Below, in pieces: positions 23,115 to 35,186 of a DNA stretch of 64,000 bases. Within the stretch, counting starts at the first letter, position 1; each line of letters opens with the position of its first letter. This stretch comes from Prunus persica (Eukaryota > Streptophyta > Magnoliopsida > Rosales > Rosaceae): assembly GCF_000346465.2 (NCBI RefSeq), contig NC_034010.1:12786392-12850391 (forward strand), in the 5' to 3' direction. A program made the position numbers and the translations under genes. A model generated the notes under the pieces. The model was not told the DNA's origin. It saw only the letters and a program-made list of their open reading frames with translations, and ran no database searches.

Positions 23115-23794
23115 GGCATATGGTGTCTGCTCTTCATTCCAACCAAGATAGCTAACATACAAGTTTTAATAGTGATCAATCATTCAAACAAACATATTAA
23201 CTTATAAGCATAATGAATAAGAACAAGAACCATAATTGAAACTTGGAAACTAATCAAACTTGGAAACTTAAAATAAGAAATTACATGATAATGAAAAAGA
23301 AAGTACAACTAAGAAAAACATAAAGGAAAATTTAGTAAAAGGGATTTATTACAACAGTTGAGAACTTAAAAAGAAAACTAAAAGAATTGGAGGGAGAGAA
23401 GGGAGATGAGCTCTAGAGAGATGTTTGAGAGCTCTCCCCCTTGGGGTGTGTTTGAGAACTTAGAGCATTTGAGGAAGAGAAGGGAAAGGAGCTCTAGAGA
23501 GATATTTGAGGGCTCCCTCCAATTCTTTTAGTTTTCTTTTTAAGTTCTCAACTGTTGTAATAAATCCCTTTTACTAAATTTTCCTTTATGTTTTTCTTAG
23601 TTGTACTTTCTTTTTCATTATCATGTAATTTCTTATTTTAAGTTTCCAAGTTTGATTAGTTTCCAAGTTTCAATTATGGTTCTTGTTCTTATTCATTATG
23701 CTTATAAGTTAATATGTTTGTTTGAATGATTGATCACTATTAAAACTTGTATGTTAGCTATCTTGGTTGGAATGAAGAGCAGACACCATATGCC
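23115..23794. repeat. 282 bp inverted repeat, perfect over the parts compared, abutting the assembly gap
   Basis: The left arm 23115-23396 is the reverse complement of 23513-23794 along the portions I compared base by base (both ends and several internal blocks). The spacer of 116 bases holds two near-direct copies of a GAGAAGGG...AGGAGCTCTAGAGAGAT phrase. The right arm stops exactly at the first N. Confidence 0.9.
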
Positions 23795-23894
23795 NNNNNN
23801 NNNNNNNNNNNNNNNNNNNNNNNNNNNNNNNNNNNNNNNNNNNNNNNNNNNNNNNNNNNNNNNNNNNNNNNNNNNNNNNNNNNNNNNNNNNNNN
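23795..23894. other. Assembly gap of exactly 100 N
   Basis: A run of 100 undetermined bases. The round length suggests a placeholder of unknown true size. Any reading frame across it is meaningless. Confidence 0.99.
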
Positions 23895-24185
23895 CGATGA
23901 AGAAAAAAGGTCAAGGATACAAAACGGCAGTAGAGAGAAGGTCAAGGATTACCAGCATAAAGTAGGAACGGAGATAGTGCATCAAGGCAGCTTAATTATT
24001 TGTTTGAAATTGAGAATGTTAGTGCTCGAAGTCTTAACTTTAAGATTAAATTGATCCAGCTGCCGTCCATGTACGATCCATTTAGATCTGCCCCCCTGCA
24101 AATTAGCTAATTAGGGGCTATATCTGTGGTGGCATATAGTAGATTTACAATAAATTGCAGTTCAGAGTGATCTTGGAGGATGTAT

Positions 24186-24219
<34 letters not shown>

Positions 24220-24670
24220 TTGGGGTGTGTTTGTAACCTTGGAGAACCTCACGGTTTATAAGCCTAAGGGAAGTAAAAATCTGATTTGAGTATTGCCTCT
24301 ACCAACAACACCCACTTCACCACCTTTACCTAGCTTCCCCACCATAAATAATTAGCTCATGCATGACAATGCATTGTAGTCTGCTTGTAGGCTTGTTTTG
24401 GACTTGTTCCTCCATTCATAAAATTCTAGAAAACTATAGATCTTGAAGTTCTTTGTCTTATCTTTCCAACGATATGTAACCCAGCTCAAGGAAAAATTGG
24501 AAAGGCCTTCAAATATCATTGTTGGCACAGTAACGCAAATGCTGCCAACTTTCACCTTGAGCTGCCAAAACTTGCATAACTTCCTCTAGAAGACTCGGAA
24601 TCATGAACCATAAAATGCTCTAGAAACTAGACTTCCACATCTTAACAATGATCTATGAATCATTATCTGG
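23895..24670. other. Spacer with a 33-base poly-C tract
   Basis: 24187-24219 is an uninterrupted run of 33 C, followed by TTGGGGTGTGTTTG, a phrase also found at 23441-23454 next to CTCTCCCCC. The rest (24340-24660) is non-coding repeat-like DNA. A 33-base C homopolymer is rare and may be a sequencing or polishing error. Confidence 0.7.
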
Positions 24671-25316
24671 TTCTTGATTAATACCACTTTGCAAAACCCA
24701 AGGGAAGGGTTCTTGATTAATACCACTTTGCAAAACCCAAGGGAAGGTGTCGTATAGCAGTGTAGCTCGGAAGTCCGAGTGTCGTATCCATAGAGAGCGG
24801 TGTACAGAAAAGAACAAAGCTGAAAAAGAACAATTGTGTTTGAGATGTATATTTATGCAAGATTCGATTTAAAGAAAATTTAATTGATTAAAACACTAAG
24901 ACATTGGGGTTCCACTTTTAACATAAGCATGCAACTCTTATTAATTTGACCCACAAAATATTTTCCATTGTAATTGTTCAAAATAATTAAAGATTTTTTT
25001 AATTTCTTTTAGAAGTATTCTAAGCATAACTTGTACCATTGGCAACAAACTATCAAAAACATAATCTTTATCAAAATTCTATTAATCTTTAGTAATTCTC
25101 TTCTCTTTTAAAAGCATGAAAGTTTTTACTACACAATGAGAAAAACATGATTGAACCCATGAAATAGATTATCAAACATTCATCAATTAATTAAAAAGAA
25201 AACTACAAATTCCATTTGAACAAAAACTACAAATTCACATTAAAGCTTAAGTTTAGATCAAACTAATAAAATTACACACTCATATTAAAAGCTTTCTCTC
25301 TAGCCTTAGCTAGGGA
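24671..25316. repeat. LTR-retroelement DNA that received CACTA-2 (left half)
   Basis: It starts with two adjacent copies of a ~39 base phrase (TTCTTGATTAATACCACTTT). Then comes a TCGGAAGTCCGAGTGTCGTA motif like the primer-side region of plant LTR elements, followed by AT-rich non-coding DNA up to TAGCTAGGGA. The sequence resumes at 38591 after CACTA-2, with GGA shared on both sides. Confidence 0.6.
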
Positions 25317-25815
25317 CACTACTACATTTTACGATTTGCACGACGAAGACAATTTCGTCGCGCAAAGTTACATTTAGTCGCACAAATTCGTCGCACGACA
25401 AAAAATTTGTCGCGCAAAGAGCGTGAAGAAAGACTTTGCGCGACCAATTTTTTTTATTCGTCGTGCAAAATTGTGCGACAGTTACCCTTCCTTGCACAAA
25501 AGGTTCAAGGACGACACAACAGTTCCTCGCACGAACTTATGCGCGACGAAAGAAGGTTCGTCGCCACAACAATGCATTGCGGATAATATTCGTCACGCGA
25601 TACGTCTCGTAGACATTTGTGGCACCAACAGTTCTTCGTCACGCAATTCGTGTCTACAAATTTTGCGCGACGAAAAACCGTTGTCGCGCATATCCTTTTT
25701 GCGTGACGAAACACTTCGTCGTGCAAGAATAAATTATATGTATTTTAAAAAAATGTATCAATTTTATTTTGTAAAATGTGAATTTGCGCGACGAGAAAGG
25801 TTTCGTCGCGCAAAA
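25317..25815. repeat. Left terminal repeat and subterminal array of CACTA-2
   Basis: After the CACTACTACA tip the words TTCGTCGCGCAAA and GCGCGACGA alternate every 20-40 bases in both orientations, e.g. near 25335-25460, 25540-25560, 25655-25690 and 25785-25812. They form potential TnpA sites and short hairpins. Confidence 0.9.
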
Positions 25816-26018
25816 TTAATATATATAAATATTATTTAATTTTAATATTACGTTTGTTTTTTTATTTGATAAAAAAATAAATTTGGTTTTTTTTTGTTGG
25901 TAATAAAATGAAATTCCAATAAAAAAAATGAATTGTGAAGAGCACATTTATTATATAAAATAAAATAAATGTATGCTGCAAGAGAAATATTTAAAAAATA
26001 ATTATGAAAATAAAAAAA

Positions 26019-27840
26019 CTAATCAAATAATGTTCCAAAATCTACATTGTCGTCTGGCACATGCGGTTCAGAGGTCTGGGGGTCTACAGGGGCCGTCATC
26101 TGGTGGGGATGCTCGGGATGGACGGGCTCGGAGGTCGGTGCATCAAAATGTGGGATTGGAATGCCGGACTGTGCGAGGGACTACAGAATGACCGACATCC
26201 GACTCTGAAGAGTGGCCACCTGTGCTGTCAAAGCAGTGACCTGACTGTTTGACTGCGCTGATGAATGGGGTCTGGGTTCCCTCCGCCTGGCATTCCCCAT
26301 CCCTCGACAATATGTCCCCAGTCTCCTCCCTAGAGTCTGATCCAATGTCTCCGTTAAGATCTGAAACCCAACATCTTGTGGAGGATCCACAGACTCGATC
26401 GGAGTATCGGGAGGAAGTTGGGAGGCGGACTCCTAAAGAACCAACTGGCTCCTCTCCACCATCGTCGTCTGTTTAGCATAACATAAAATATAAATTAAAA
26501 CATTCATATAATAACCTTTAAACTTGAATGCGTAACATAAGAATTAAAATGAAATAAAACTTACATGAAGGGACTCGGCCAACTCATTCCCAGGTCGAAC
26601 ATAAACGTCGCCAAAGACGTCGATCTCTGGGAATTTGGACCCCCCCTAAATTGAACAAGAGAAGAAAAATATTAGTACGAAAAAATAAATTAAGAATAAT
26701 GAAATATTAAAAATTAAATAAAAATTATTTTTTTATTACCTGCCGCCGTGCATCCATCCTATTGGAGAAAGGCCTGGAACCTGAATGATGGAGAAGAGTC
26801 TTCTTCTTCCCATTGCCCTTATTGACTTTGGCTTTATTCTGTTATACGAAAAATAAAACGTATTAGTTGAAATTGAAATGAAATATAAAAAATTAAAAAA
26901 ACATTAGTAAGAAAAATATAATAAATTTGAAATTCATATTACAAATTACCACAAAAGCGGGTGCCTGAAAATGAATGCAGAGCCACGCCCAACTATCCTC
27001 CCGCCCCTCAAGCTCCTTCGGGCAACCCTCCTGAAGAGCTACTTGCGGATCATCAAACGCCTCAAAATAGTGGTGCAAGTCGCTCTTCCATTGTTTGTAC
27101 CTCTTAAAGAAGAGTCTGTTCACGTACGCCAACGACTCGTCGTCGAGGTCCTCCAAGTTGTAGTTCGTCTGTAATAAATTAATTACATACATTTAAATAA
27201 TAGAAATATAAAGTTTGAAAGAAAAAGAATTAAAAGGCCTACATACTGACAATTGGCCGCGAACCTCCGTCTTGATCTCGTCAGCCATGACCTTCCAAGA
27301 CTTCCATTTCATCGGGCAATGGCTTCGAACGACATGACCAATGTCGTGGGCCAAGGAGCTATGCAACTCCGCCGTCGGTGCAGCCCGATGTCGCTCGTCG
27401 TATCCGATGTTGATACGACTGTTGGTCACCCGGGTGACCTTCGCCATCTTCAACTGCCGACACGGCCCTCGGGTGTTCTTCTTGGCTGCAAAGAAAGATG
27501 ACATTAATGTTAAATAAATAACAAATTTAACTATAAAATGCACACACAAAAACAAAAACAAAAATAAAAAGAACTGGAGTTTAAGGAAATCTATACCTGG
27601 CTGTGACCCCGACGCATCAGTCGATGTGGTGTCGGTGGTGCTGGCAGGCCGATGACATCGCCTGGTGCTAACAGGCTGCGCCACTGATGAAGCCGATGAA
27701 GCAAGCGCCTGGGACCCCGCGGGACTAACTGCCAAGTGGTCCATCAGTGCTGGCGCAGTGGCAGCAAATGTCGGCTGAGCCGGGGGCTCCGAACTCTGTG
27801 TAGTCGTTACCGCCCTACGATGTCTAATTAGGTCTGACAT
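26019..27840 (-). pseudogene. TnpA-like (Transposase_24 type) gene of CACTA-2
   Basis: Six minus-strand coding exons have clean splice borders: 27840-27597, 27485-27247, 27168-26950, 26838-26740, 26645-26575 and 26468-26019. ATG 27840 follows directly on a GTGCAG acceptor. The protein starts MSDLIRHRRAV, has a Ser/Ala/Pro-rich N-terminus, a basic region (KMAKVTRVTNSRINIGYDE), the core (NRLFFKRYKQWKSDLHHYFE) and a glutamine/serine-rich C-terminal helix (VTALTAQVATLQSRMSVIL). Two in-frame TAG codons in the last exon, near 26433 and 26178, both look like CAG-to-TAG changes. The family role is binding subterminal motifs; specificity for TTGCGCGACGAA is inferred. Confidence 0.82.
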
Positions 27841-28640
27841 CTGCACAATTTCATTAATACACATACAAATTAATAAAATATACGAATATTTGAAAGCACA
27901 TACAATTTTATTAAGATTCTTAACCTAGGGTTTGCGAGTTCGGAGTAGCCGAGACTCCGATCCACGATCCGTTGAATCCTAGACGATCCTAGAAATACAA
28001 GGTACAACATACGTGAGTTTGAGTTCGATCCAACGGTCCGAACATAACAAACCCGAAAATCATACAATAGGCAAAATCCGTTCGAGACTCAAACGGTAAC
28101 CAAATTCCAATCCAAAAAGACCTACGCGCTCGTGACAACTAGGGGATTGCACTGGGACCCAATGCATGAATGCTACAGAATCCCACGCGCCACCACACGC
28201 GCCGACAACGCGTGGGTGTCCAAAGCGAGACCAATCGCCGAAAAATTATAAAAACTAAGGGCCAAGGTTCCTACCCCGAAAAATGGCCAGAAGTGGCCGG
28301 AATTGAAATTCAAAAACCGGTCAAAACTTAGGGTTTAAAATCGATTGCCCTATGCAACGATTACTGAAATCCTACCCAACCATCAGCTAAAGCATCAAAA
28401 ATAGTCCAGGAACCATACCTCAGGTGTCGGATTTGGTCGCCGGAGGAGAGAGAACGAGGGCGGCAAAGATTCAGTGAAAACCGACCAAATTCCGGCGGCT
28501 GGCTCGACGGTGACAGCGGGGAAGCTCCGGGTTACCAAGGTTGTGGCGGCACGGTCCAAATTCCAGTGGGGTAGGGGCTGAGGTGAAGGCCGAGAGAGAG
28601 AGAGAGAGAGAGAGAGTTAGGGCAAAAATCAGAAACTGGG
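27841..28640 (-). promoter_or_regulatory. Leader exon and leader intron of CACTA-2 TnpA, homologous to the nested solo LTR
   Basis: Read leftward, a long CT repeat (28589-28615) opens a GC-rich leader. It ends CCTGAG|GTATGG at 28419/28418; the intron ends GTGCAG|ATG at 27841/27840. The leader, donor and intron all align with 35155-35960 of the solo LTR on the opposite strand. Shared phrases include TAGCTGATGGTTGGGTAGGA, CACCCACGCG, GTTGTCACGAG-GCGTAGG and a GGATCGTG-ATCGGAG block. So the TnpA promoter region and this LTR family share a module. Confidence 0.65.
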
Positions 28641-28669
28641 GAAGAAGGAGGCCATCGCGTTGTTTCTGA

Positions 28670-29475
28670 AATTTTATTCGATTTTGTGCCACGAATAAAT
28701 AAAAGCATCGCGCAAAATATTTTAAATGACTTTTGCGCGACGAAATACGTATAACTTCCCTCGCGCAATGTTCTGAGTTCGCCAAAATTTGGTATCAGGG
28801 TAGGGTTGCGTGGTTTTGCGCGACACGTAGATATGTATTTCGTCGCGCAATGTTGTCATTCCGCCAAAATTTTGGGATTTAGGGTTTAGCAGGAGAGAGA
28901 AAAGTGAAAACTTTGCATGACGCTGTTCCGTATTCGTCGCGCAATGTTGTTATTCTGCCAAAATTTAGGGTTTAGGGTTTATTGGGGCAGAGAGATTGCG
29001 CGACAAATATGGGACAACGTCGCGCAAGTCTGCTTTCTGTACACTCGAAAAAAATTTGGACCAAGTGTTCAAGGGGGGAAGAGGGTGAAAGGGCTGACTG
29101 AGATTGCGCGACGACGAAGTAATAAGTTCGTAGCGCAAGACTGTTTTCTGCACACTTTGCGCGACTAATCAACGTTATTCGTCGCTCAATGTTGTAATTC
29201 GCCAAAATTTGGGGTTTAGGGTTTAGGGTTTATTGGGGCAGAGAGATTGCGCGACGAATATGGGACAGCGTCGCGCAAGTCTGGTTTCTGTACACTCGAA
29301 AAAAATTTGGACCAAGTGTTCAAGGGGGAAGAGGGTGAAAGGGCTGACTGAGATTGCGCGACGACGAAGTAATAAGTTCGTCGCGCAAGACTGTTTTCTG
29401 CACACTTTGTGCGACCAATCAACGTTATTCGTCGCTCAAACCCTAAACCCTAAACCCTAAACCGCGGAAACCCTA
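28670..29475. repeat. Internal TTGCGCGACGAA array with a 251 bp tandem duplication and telomere-like words
   Basis: End-type motifs recur far from the ends, in the spacer upstream of TnpA. A unit beginning TATTGGGGCAGAGAGATTGC at 28980 repeats at 29231 (period 251) and is nearly identical, including ACACTCGAAAAAAATTTGGA. TTTAGGG words lie at 28966-28980 and 29214-29230, and CCCTAAA runs at 29442-29480. These are short and interstitial, not a telomere. Confidence 0.85.
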
Positions 29476-29480
29476 AACCC

Positions 29481-30270
29481 GAAACTAGTTTCAATGATCC
29501 AACCGGCAAACTTGTTTTTTTATACTTCGAGATCGTATACGCCGAAAATCGGAAAAAACAAACATTAAGAGATCAAGTAACGGGACAAAACTTTTCGACG
29601 GTTCTAAATGAAAAGTCATGATTTAGCGGTTATTTTAACTCCGATTTTGATGGTTTTTTACAGCTACATTTCTTGACCCTATATGAATACAATTACTGAA
29701 TTTGATCTTCAATTTAAGATGTTTACAGTAGGGAGATACCACATAATCTTATGTTATATTTAACGAAAGTATAAATAAACTCTTCATTGTTGGTGAATAT
29801 ATGGTTTTGATTGCATGCGCATTCTACCAAACTAGTTTCAGTAATCCAGCCGTCAAACTTGTTTGTTTATACTTCGAGATCTTAGACCCCAAAAATCAGA
29901 AAAAAAAAAAAAACATTCAGAGATCCAGTATCGGGGCAAAACTTTTCAACGGTTAGAAATGAAAAGTCATGATTTAACGGTTATTTTAACTCCGATTTTT
30001 ATGATTTTTTTTACAGCTACACTCCTTGACCCTATATGAATACAATGAACTAACTCGATCGTCAATTTCAAATATATATGTGTATATATATTATATTATA
30101 AAATAATATATATTTGCGCGACGAGAGGTATCCTGTCGTCACGCAAAATTTCATCGCGTGACGGATGTTAGGTTGTCGCGCAATATTTTAACTTTACGCG
30201 ACGAGTGTATTGTGGGTCGCGCAAACTATGCGCGACGAGGATTAATTCGTCGCACAAGGATTTCGCGCCA
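29481..30270. repeat. Second internal duplication (offset 347) followed by a short motif array
   Basis: Sequence from 29482 (AAACTAGTTTCAATGATCC) recurs from 29829 with scattered differences, sharing ATGAAAAGTCATGATTTA and GACCCTATATGAATACAAT. From 30115 to 30265 TTGCGCGACGAG/TCGTCGCGCAA words return. No coding capacity. Confidence 0.8.
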
Positions 30271-30801
30271 TTTACTTATTTAGGTCAAATTGTGTATCAT
30301 TTTCATGTTTTTAAAATGTTTTGTGTCAATAATTTTCAAACTTTGTATGAAAAGGGTTTGGATATATTTATTTATCATTGTTTTATAACAAATTTTTTTT
30401 TTCATTTTTCATTTTTTTGTGTATGTCAATTTATTTAATAATGTCTCACGCGGTTGTTGTTGCGTTGACCTAACTCGCTTGTTCTTTTTCTTTTATAAAG
30501 TGAAGTGATAAACTTTCATAAACTCATGAAAAGTCAATCAAAGTTAGAATTGGATACAACCCCCTTAGGTTAGATTGTTTATCATTTTAATTTTGTAAAA
30601 GTGTTTTGTCAAAATAAATTTAAAAATTATTATTAAAAGGGTTTGGATATATTGATTTACCAATGTTTTATAACTAAATTTATTTTAATAATGTTTCATT
30701 TCTCCACATATATAAGGTTTGGATATAACAACTACATATATTCAAACATTTGTATTACACAAAATCTGTACACTAGCATAATAAAATTACAAAAAAATTC
30801 A
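30271..30801. other. AT-rich 3' flank of the CACTA-2 TNP2 gene
   Basis: Two related blocks (TATGAAAAGGGTTTGGATAT at about 30343 and a similar phrase near 30634) show another small duplication. No gene seen. The TNP2 polyadenylation region should lie here. Confidence 0.5.
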
Positions 30802-33800
30802 TTATTCATCATCTGAACTATAATAACTTTCGTTATCGTCGCTATCATCACTTTCGGACTCCCAATCCTCCTCCTCCTCCTCTATAACTACATCATCGTC
30901 GTTGCTCGGGCCCACTGCAACATCGAATCTCGGAAGATCACCGAGGTCAATTGTAATTGACTGAATCGGTATTTCGATTGAAGACAGTCCTTGTATTTGA
31001 AACGGTTCTTGTATAACATGTGTATCTCGAAGTGTTTCCGCATCATTTTCCATTGAAGATTCTAAGTGTTGGTCAGCCACGTTGTCGACGTCATTGTCAG
31101 TTGGGTCTAGTTCTGGTATAGCATACACGTTCCTATAATCCATCTTCTGAACAACTTTCCAACTGCTCCCGGCTTTAGGGTCATCTAGATACACAATTTG
31201 TGTTGCCATGTTTGCCAAAATGTAAGGGTCGTCATCATACCAAGTTCTGTTAATGTTCACAGATAGTAAGCCATGGTCGATTTTAACACTTCTCGGCCTA
31301 TTTGGGTTGCTATCAAACCATCGACACTTAAACATGATCACTTGGTATCGATCTTTGTAAAACAATTGAACGACAGTTGTGAGTTTGCCATAGAAATCAA
31401 TGTTCGTACTTTCGCCTCCACTTGGGACATGGACACCGCAGTTTTGCGTACACAACTTGTCATCTCGTGCAGCCCCCAAAAATTTGACGCCGTTAATATA
31501 ACAACCCGAAAACAATTCAGCACGAATCGGGCCGAACGCCAAGTTATATAACTCATCACTGTAAGTGGGGGAATTCGATGATTTCAACTTATTCACCTAA
31601 TATAATACAAAACCATTCACATGTTAGTCTGACAAAATTAAATACTACAATTTATATTTGTCAAATACAAAACACTTATAACTTACAGAATCCAAAAACC
31701 ATTGTGGAAACAATATACGGTGTTTCTGGGCAACTAAATGTGATGGATGTTCTTGCTTCATCATCTCTTCATGCTCATCTAAGTATGCCATTATCTCATC
31801 ACAATTGTTCAGTACGAACCAATGCGCTACCTCCATGTCATTTCTTGAAAATGACTCTCCTTGTCCAGGATCTCCAAAGGGTCGTGCGCTTTGGGCAAAA
31901 ACAGAAAGTTTTTCCTTTTTCATACCTCCGTCATTATTGCGCTAAGGACGATTGAAAGCCGTCTCCACATCTTTTAAATACATTCCACAGAAAGTAAGCG
32001 ACTCATATTGAACCCAAGCCTCTATAATTGATCATTCGGGCTTCGCCCTGTTGCGTACACTTTTTTTCAGCTCTCCGAGAAGCCTGTCAAAATAAAACGA
32101 TATGATACAAATTAGCAAGCCAGTGATAATGATGCATACACAAACGATAAGGATTATATACCTTTCTATTGGATACATCCAGTGATAGTTGACAGGACCA
32201 GCAAGCAATGCCTTTTCTGGCAAGTGAACCATCACGTGCATCATACTTGTGAAGAAAGCTGGAGAAAATATCATCTCAAACTTGCATAGGACTTGGAGAG
32301 TGTCTTGGCGCAATTGAATTATGTCTGTCTTTCGCAATGTTTTTGCCGTCAGTTGGGAAAAAAATCTGGATAACAACATAATTGGCTCACAACATCTTCC
32401 GGCAATAGATGTCAAATACCCACAGGAAGTAGGCGTTGCATAAACACATGACAGTCATGGCTCTTCAGTCTAGTAAATTTACCCCCGTCAACATTCACGC
32501 AACGTGCGATATTAGAAGCATACCCATCAGGAAACTTTATAGACGATACAAACTTTAGAAACTCTTTTTTGTCATTCGGTTTCATAGAAAAGAATGCAAG
32601 ATCCCTTCTAGCTTTATCACTGTCCCTGTTCATCCGTAAACCCCTTCGTATGCCCATTCTTTCTAAATCAAGACGGGCTTTGATTGTGTCCTTTATCTTG
32701 CCCTCGATATCTAGAATCGTGTCCACCAATGTGTCAAATACATTTTTCTCAACATGCATCACATCTGGATTGTGCCTCAATTTGAGTTTCGACCAATATG
32801 GGAGCTTTAAAAACATAAGCTTGTGCGTCCAGTTCATATGTGTAGAAGGTCTGGTCCGACTAACTGTTTTTTCGAACGGAGCAAAATCCAAACGGTTAAG
32901 TTGTTCCAAGATCTCATCACCGGACCATTCTCTAGGTCTGAGGCGACGCTCTGTGTTCCCGTCGAACTCTTTATCTTTTTTCTGCCACTTGTGGTCCCAT
33001 GGCAACCATCTCTGATGACCAAGGTAACAAACTTTTTCCGTGTGCCAACCAGAAGTTACATCTTCCTTGCATACAGGACATGCCATATAACCCTTTGTGC
33101 TCCACCCAGAAACCATTGCATATGCTGGAAAATCATTCACAGTCCACATAACTGCTGCCCACAAAGTGAACATCTTCCCAGTTGATTTATCGTACGTGCG
33201 AACACCGTTTGTCCATAAATCCTTCAGCTCATCAACCAGCGGCCTTAAGTAAACATCCATTGACCTCCCAGGATCCTCAATTATCAAAACAGTCATCATC
33301 ATGTATTCTTTTTTCATGCATTTCCAAGGTGGCAAATTATATGGGAATACGAAAATCGGCAAAGTGCTGTGGTGTTGGTTTAGAACCCCATTCGGATTGA
33401 ATCCGTCAGTGGCAAGTCCCAATCTCACATTTCGGGGATCAGCAGCAAACTCAGGGAATGTTCGATCGAACTCTTTCCATGCCTCCCCATCTGCAGGATG
33501 TCGCATCACATCATCGTCTACCTGTTTTTCCTTATGCCATCTCATGTCTGTGGCAGTATGCATCGACATATACAATCGCTGCGACCTAGGTTTCAGGGGC
33601 AGATAACGCATGACTTTTTGTGGGATCTTAGTCGTTCTATTCTAAGATGTCATTTTGAACCTCGACTCATTGCATATAGGGCATGTATCCAACGTTTCAT
33701 GCTCCTTGTAGAATAACATGCAATTATTTTTGCAAGCATGAATTTTTTCATAACCCAATCTAAGACCATTCAACACCTTCTGCGCGTGTTTATGGTCTTT

Positions 33801-34388
33801 CGGCAAACAATTGTCCGTCGGAAGCATTCTCTTGAAAACCCCCAAAAAGTAATCGAAACACAGGTTCGACATACGATACTTTATTTTTCCGTGCATTAGC
33901 TCTACAATGGCCATGAGAACGGAAAAGCTCTCGCACCCCGGGTATAACTCTTGGTTGACATTTTTTAACAGTTTTTCATATTGTTCAAACTCCGCACTGT
34001 CTATTGGTGTAGGCACGTCATCTTCCCTTTCGTGATTGATGTTGGTCGATGCAAATGGAAAAGCATCCTATATAATATCCATGACTTGATCATTAGGATC
34101 CACAATAAGTTCAACATTGTCCATTCTTGTGGCATTTGAAGACGAAGCATGGTCTAATTGTTCCCCATGAAGGTTCCAAATGCTATATGTCTCAATCATT
34201 CCATTCCTTCCTAAATGAAATCCAACATTTTCAATTGTCTCCCACAACGTGTTATTACACCTCCTACAAGGACAACGGATTCTAGTTGCACCCGGGTTGT
34301 GTCTATGTACAAACTCAATAAAATCCTCGATTCCATCCAAGTATTCGTCTGCGCATCTATTCGGGTTTTGTATCCACCTTCTGCTCAT
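30802..34388 (-). pseudogene. tnp2: TNP2 transposase of CACTA-2 (Transpos_assoc, Transposase_21, DUF4218, DUF4216)
   Basis: ATG 34388 (MSRRWIQNPNRCADEYLDG) lies just inside a TTTCAG|GAATT acceptor. One frame runs from there to 32412. It shows IRCPCRRC (Transpos_assoc), then the Transposase_21 core with DGFNPNGVL, PYNLPPWKCMKKEY, VNDFPAYAMVSGW and NPDVMHVEKNVFD. After a stop and frame change at 32412-32400 comes DUF4218 (HVMVHLPEKALLAGPVNYHW), then an intron, then more DUF4218 to 31685. The last exon, 31596-30802, holds DUF4216 (YINGVKFLGA, FKCRWFD, YLDDPKAGSSW) and a very acidic tail (EEEEEDWESESDDSDD). In-frame stops at about 34069 and 33643, plus the 32.4 kb break, kill this copy. Confidence 0.9.
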
Positions 34389-34895
34389 AATTCCTGAAAC
34401 CACAATCACAATACAACAATCATACAACTTCATACGAAGTTATAATGTCACCTTATGCCTCTGGTATGGGCCCTATCCCATTCGGGAATGCATAGTCCTG
34501 TCACGTAACCTACGGCTACATGAGATTAGATTTTGACATGGATTAATTTCGACAGCATCTCGATACAGTTCTTGAGGTGGGCATAGGTATAAATACTTAC
34601 GTACCACCCAAAGAACGTACCGCGATGACACCGAAATCTCCACAATCGAAACCTAATCCTATAGCCGTAGATTACGTGACAACACTATGTATTACCAAAC
34701 TGTCCAAATAGTGGGACAATTCAAGAATTAATTAGACCGCAGTCATGCTTTATGCATCCATGTACGAAATCCAACTAATCTCGAACGGGAAACTAAGTGT
34801 TACTAAACATACAAATAAAAGTACGAAGTTAATTTCAATTAACTTCGTACATCACAACACATTGCGCTACGTCACGCACAATTTAACAACATAAT
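34389..34895. other. TNP2 leader intron, part proximal to the ATG
   Basis: Non-coding, moderately AT-rich. It contains a partial inverted echo of its own sequence (ATTCGGGAATGCATAGTC and AATCCTATAGCCGTAG phrases) and ends in ATAAT, the 5 bp duplicated around the solo LTR. Confidence 0.5.
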
Positions 34896-35149
34896 TGTAA
34901 CACCCCGACCCCAAATTTTCCCAAATTTTACCCTTATTTAATTATTTAATTATTTAAGGGTATTTTAGTCATATTTTTAACCGGAGAGAGTTTGGGACCG
35001 TGACTTGTATTTTTGGATAGGTCGTACTGAGACGAGTTCATAGACATTTAGTGGGCTCGAATCGGAGTTGTAACGAGAGAGATATGGTCAATAGAAACTC
35101 AGTGGCACAATCGTAAATATTTCGAAATGAGATTTTTTTAAAAATCTGG

Positions 35150-35186
<37 letters not shown>

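Noticed and set aside
23702..23965. Open frames crossing the N gap
   Set aside because: They consist largely of undetermined bases and carry no information.
26249..26476. Plus-strand frames over the last TnpA-2 exon
   Set aside because: Antisense of a minus-strand exon with proper splice sites and family-like C-terminal helix.
29440..29480. CCCTAAA runs (and TTTAGGG at 4197-4250 and 29214-29230) as telomere sequence
   Set aside because: Only two to four units, interstitial, inside transposons; degenerate telobox-like words.
32569..33606. Plus-strand open frames opposite the CACTA-2 TNP2 gene
   Set aside because: Antisense shadows of a recognisable Transposase_21 coding region; no family features of their own.
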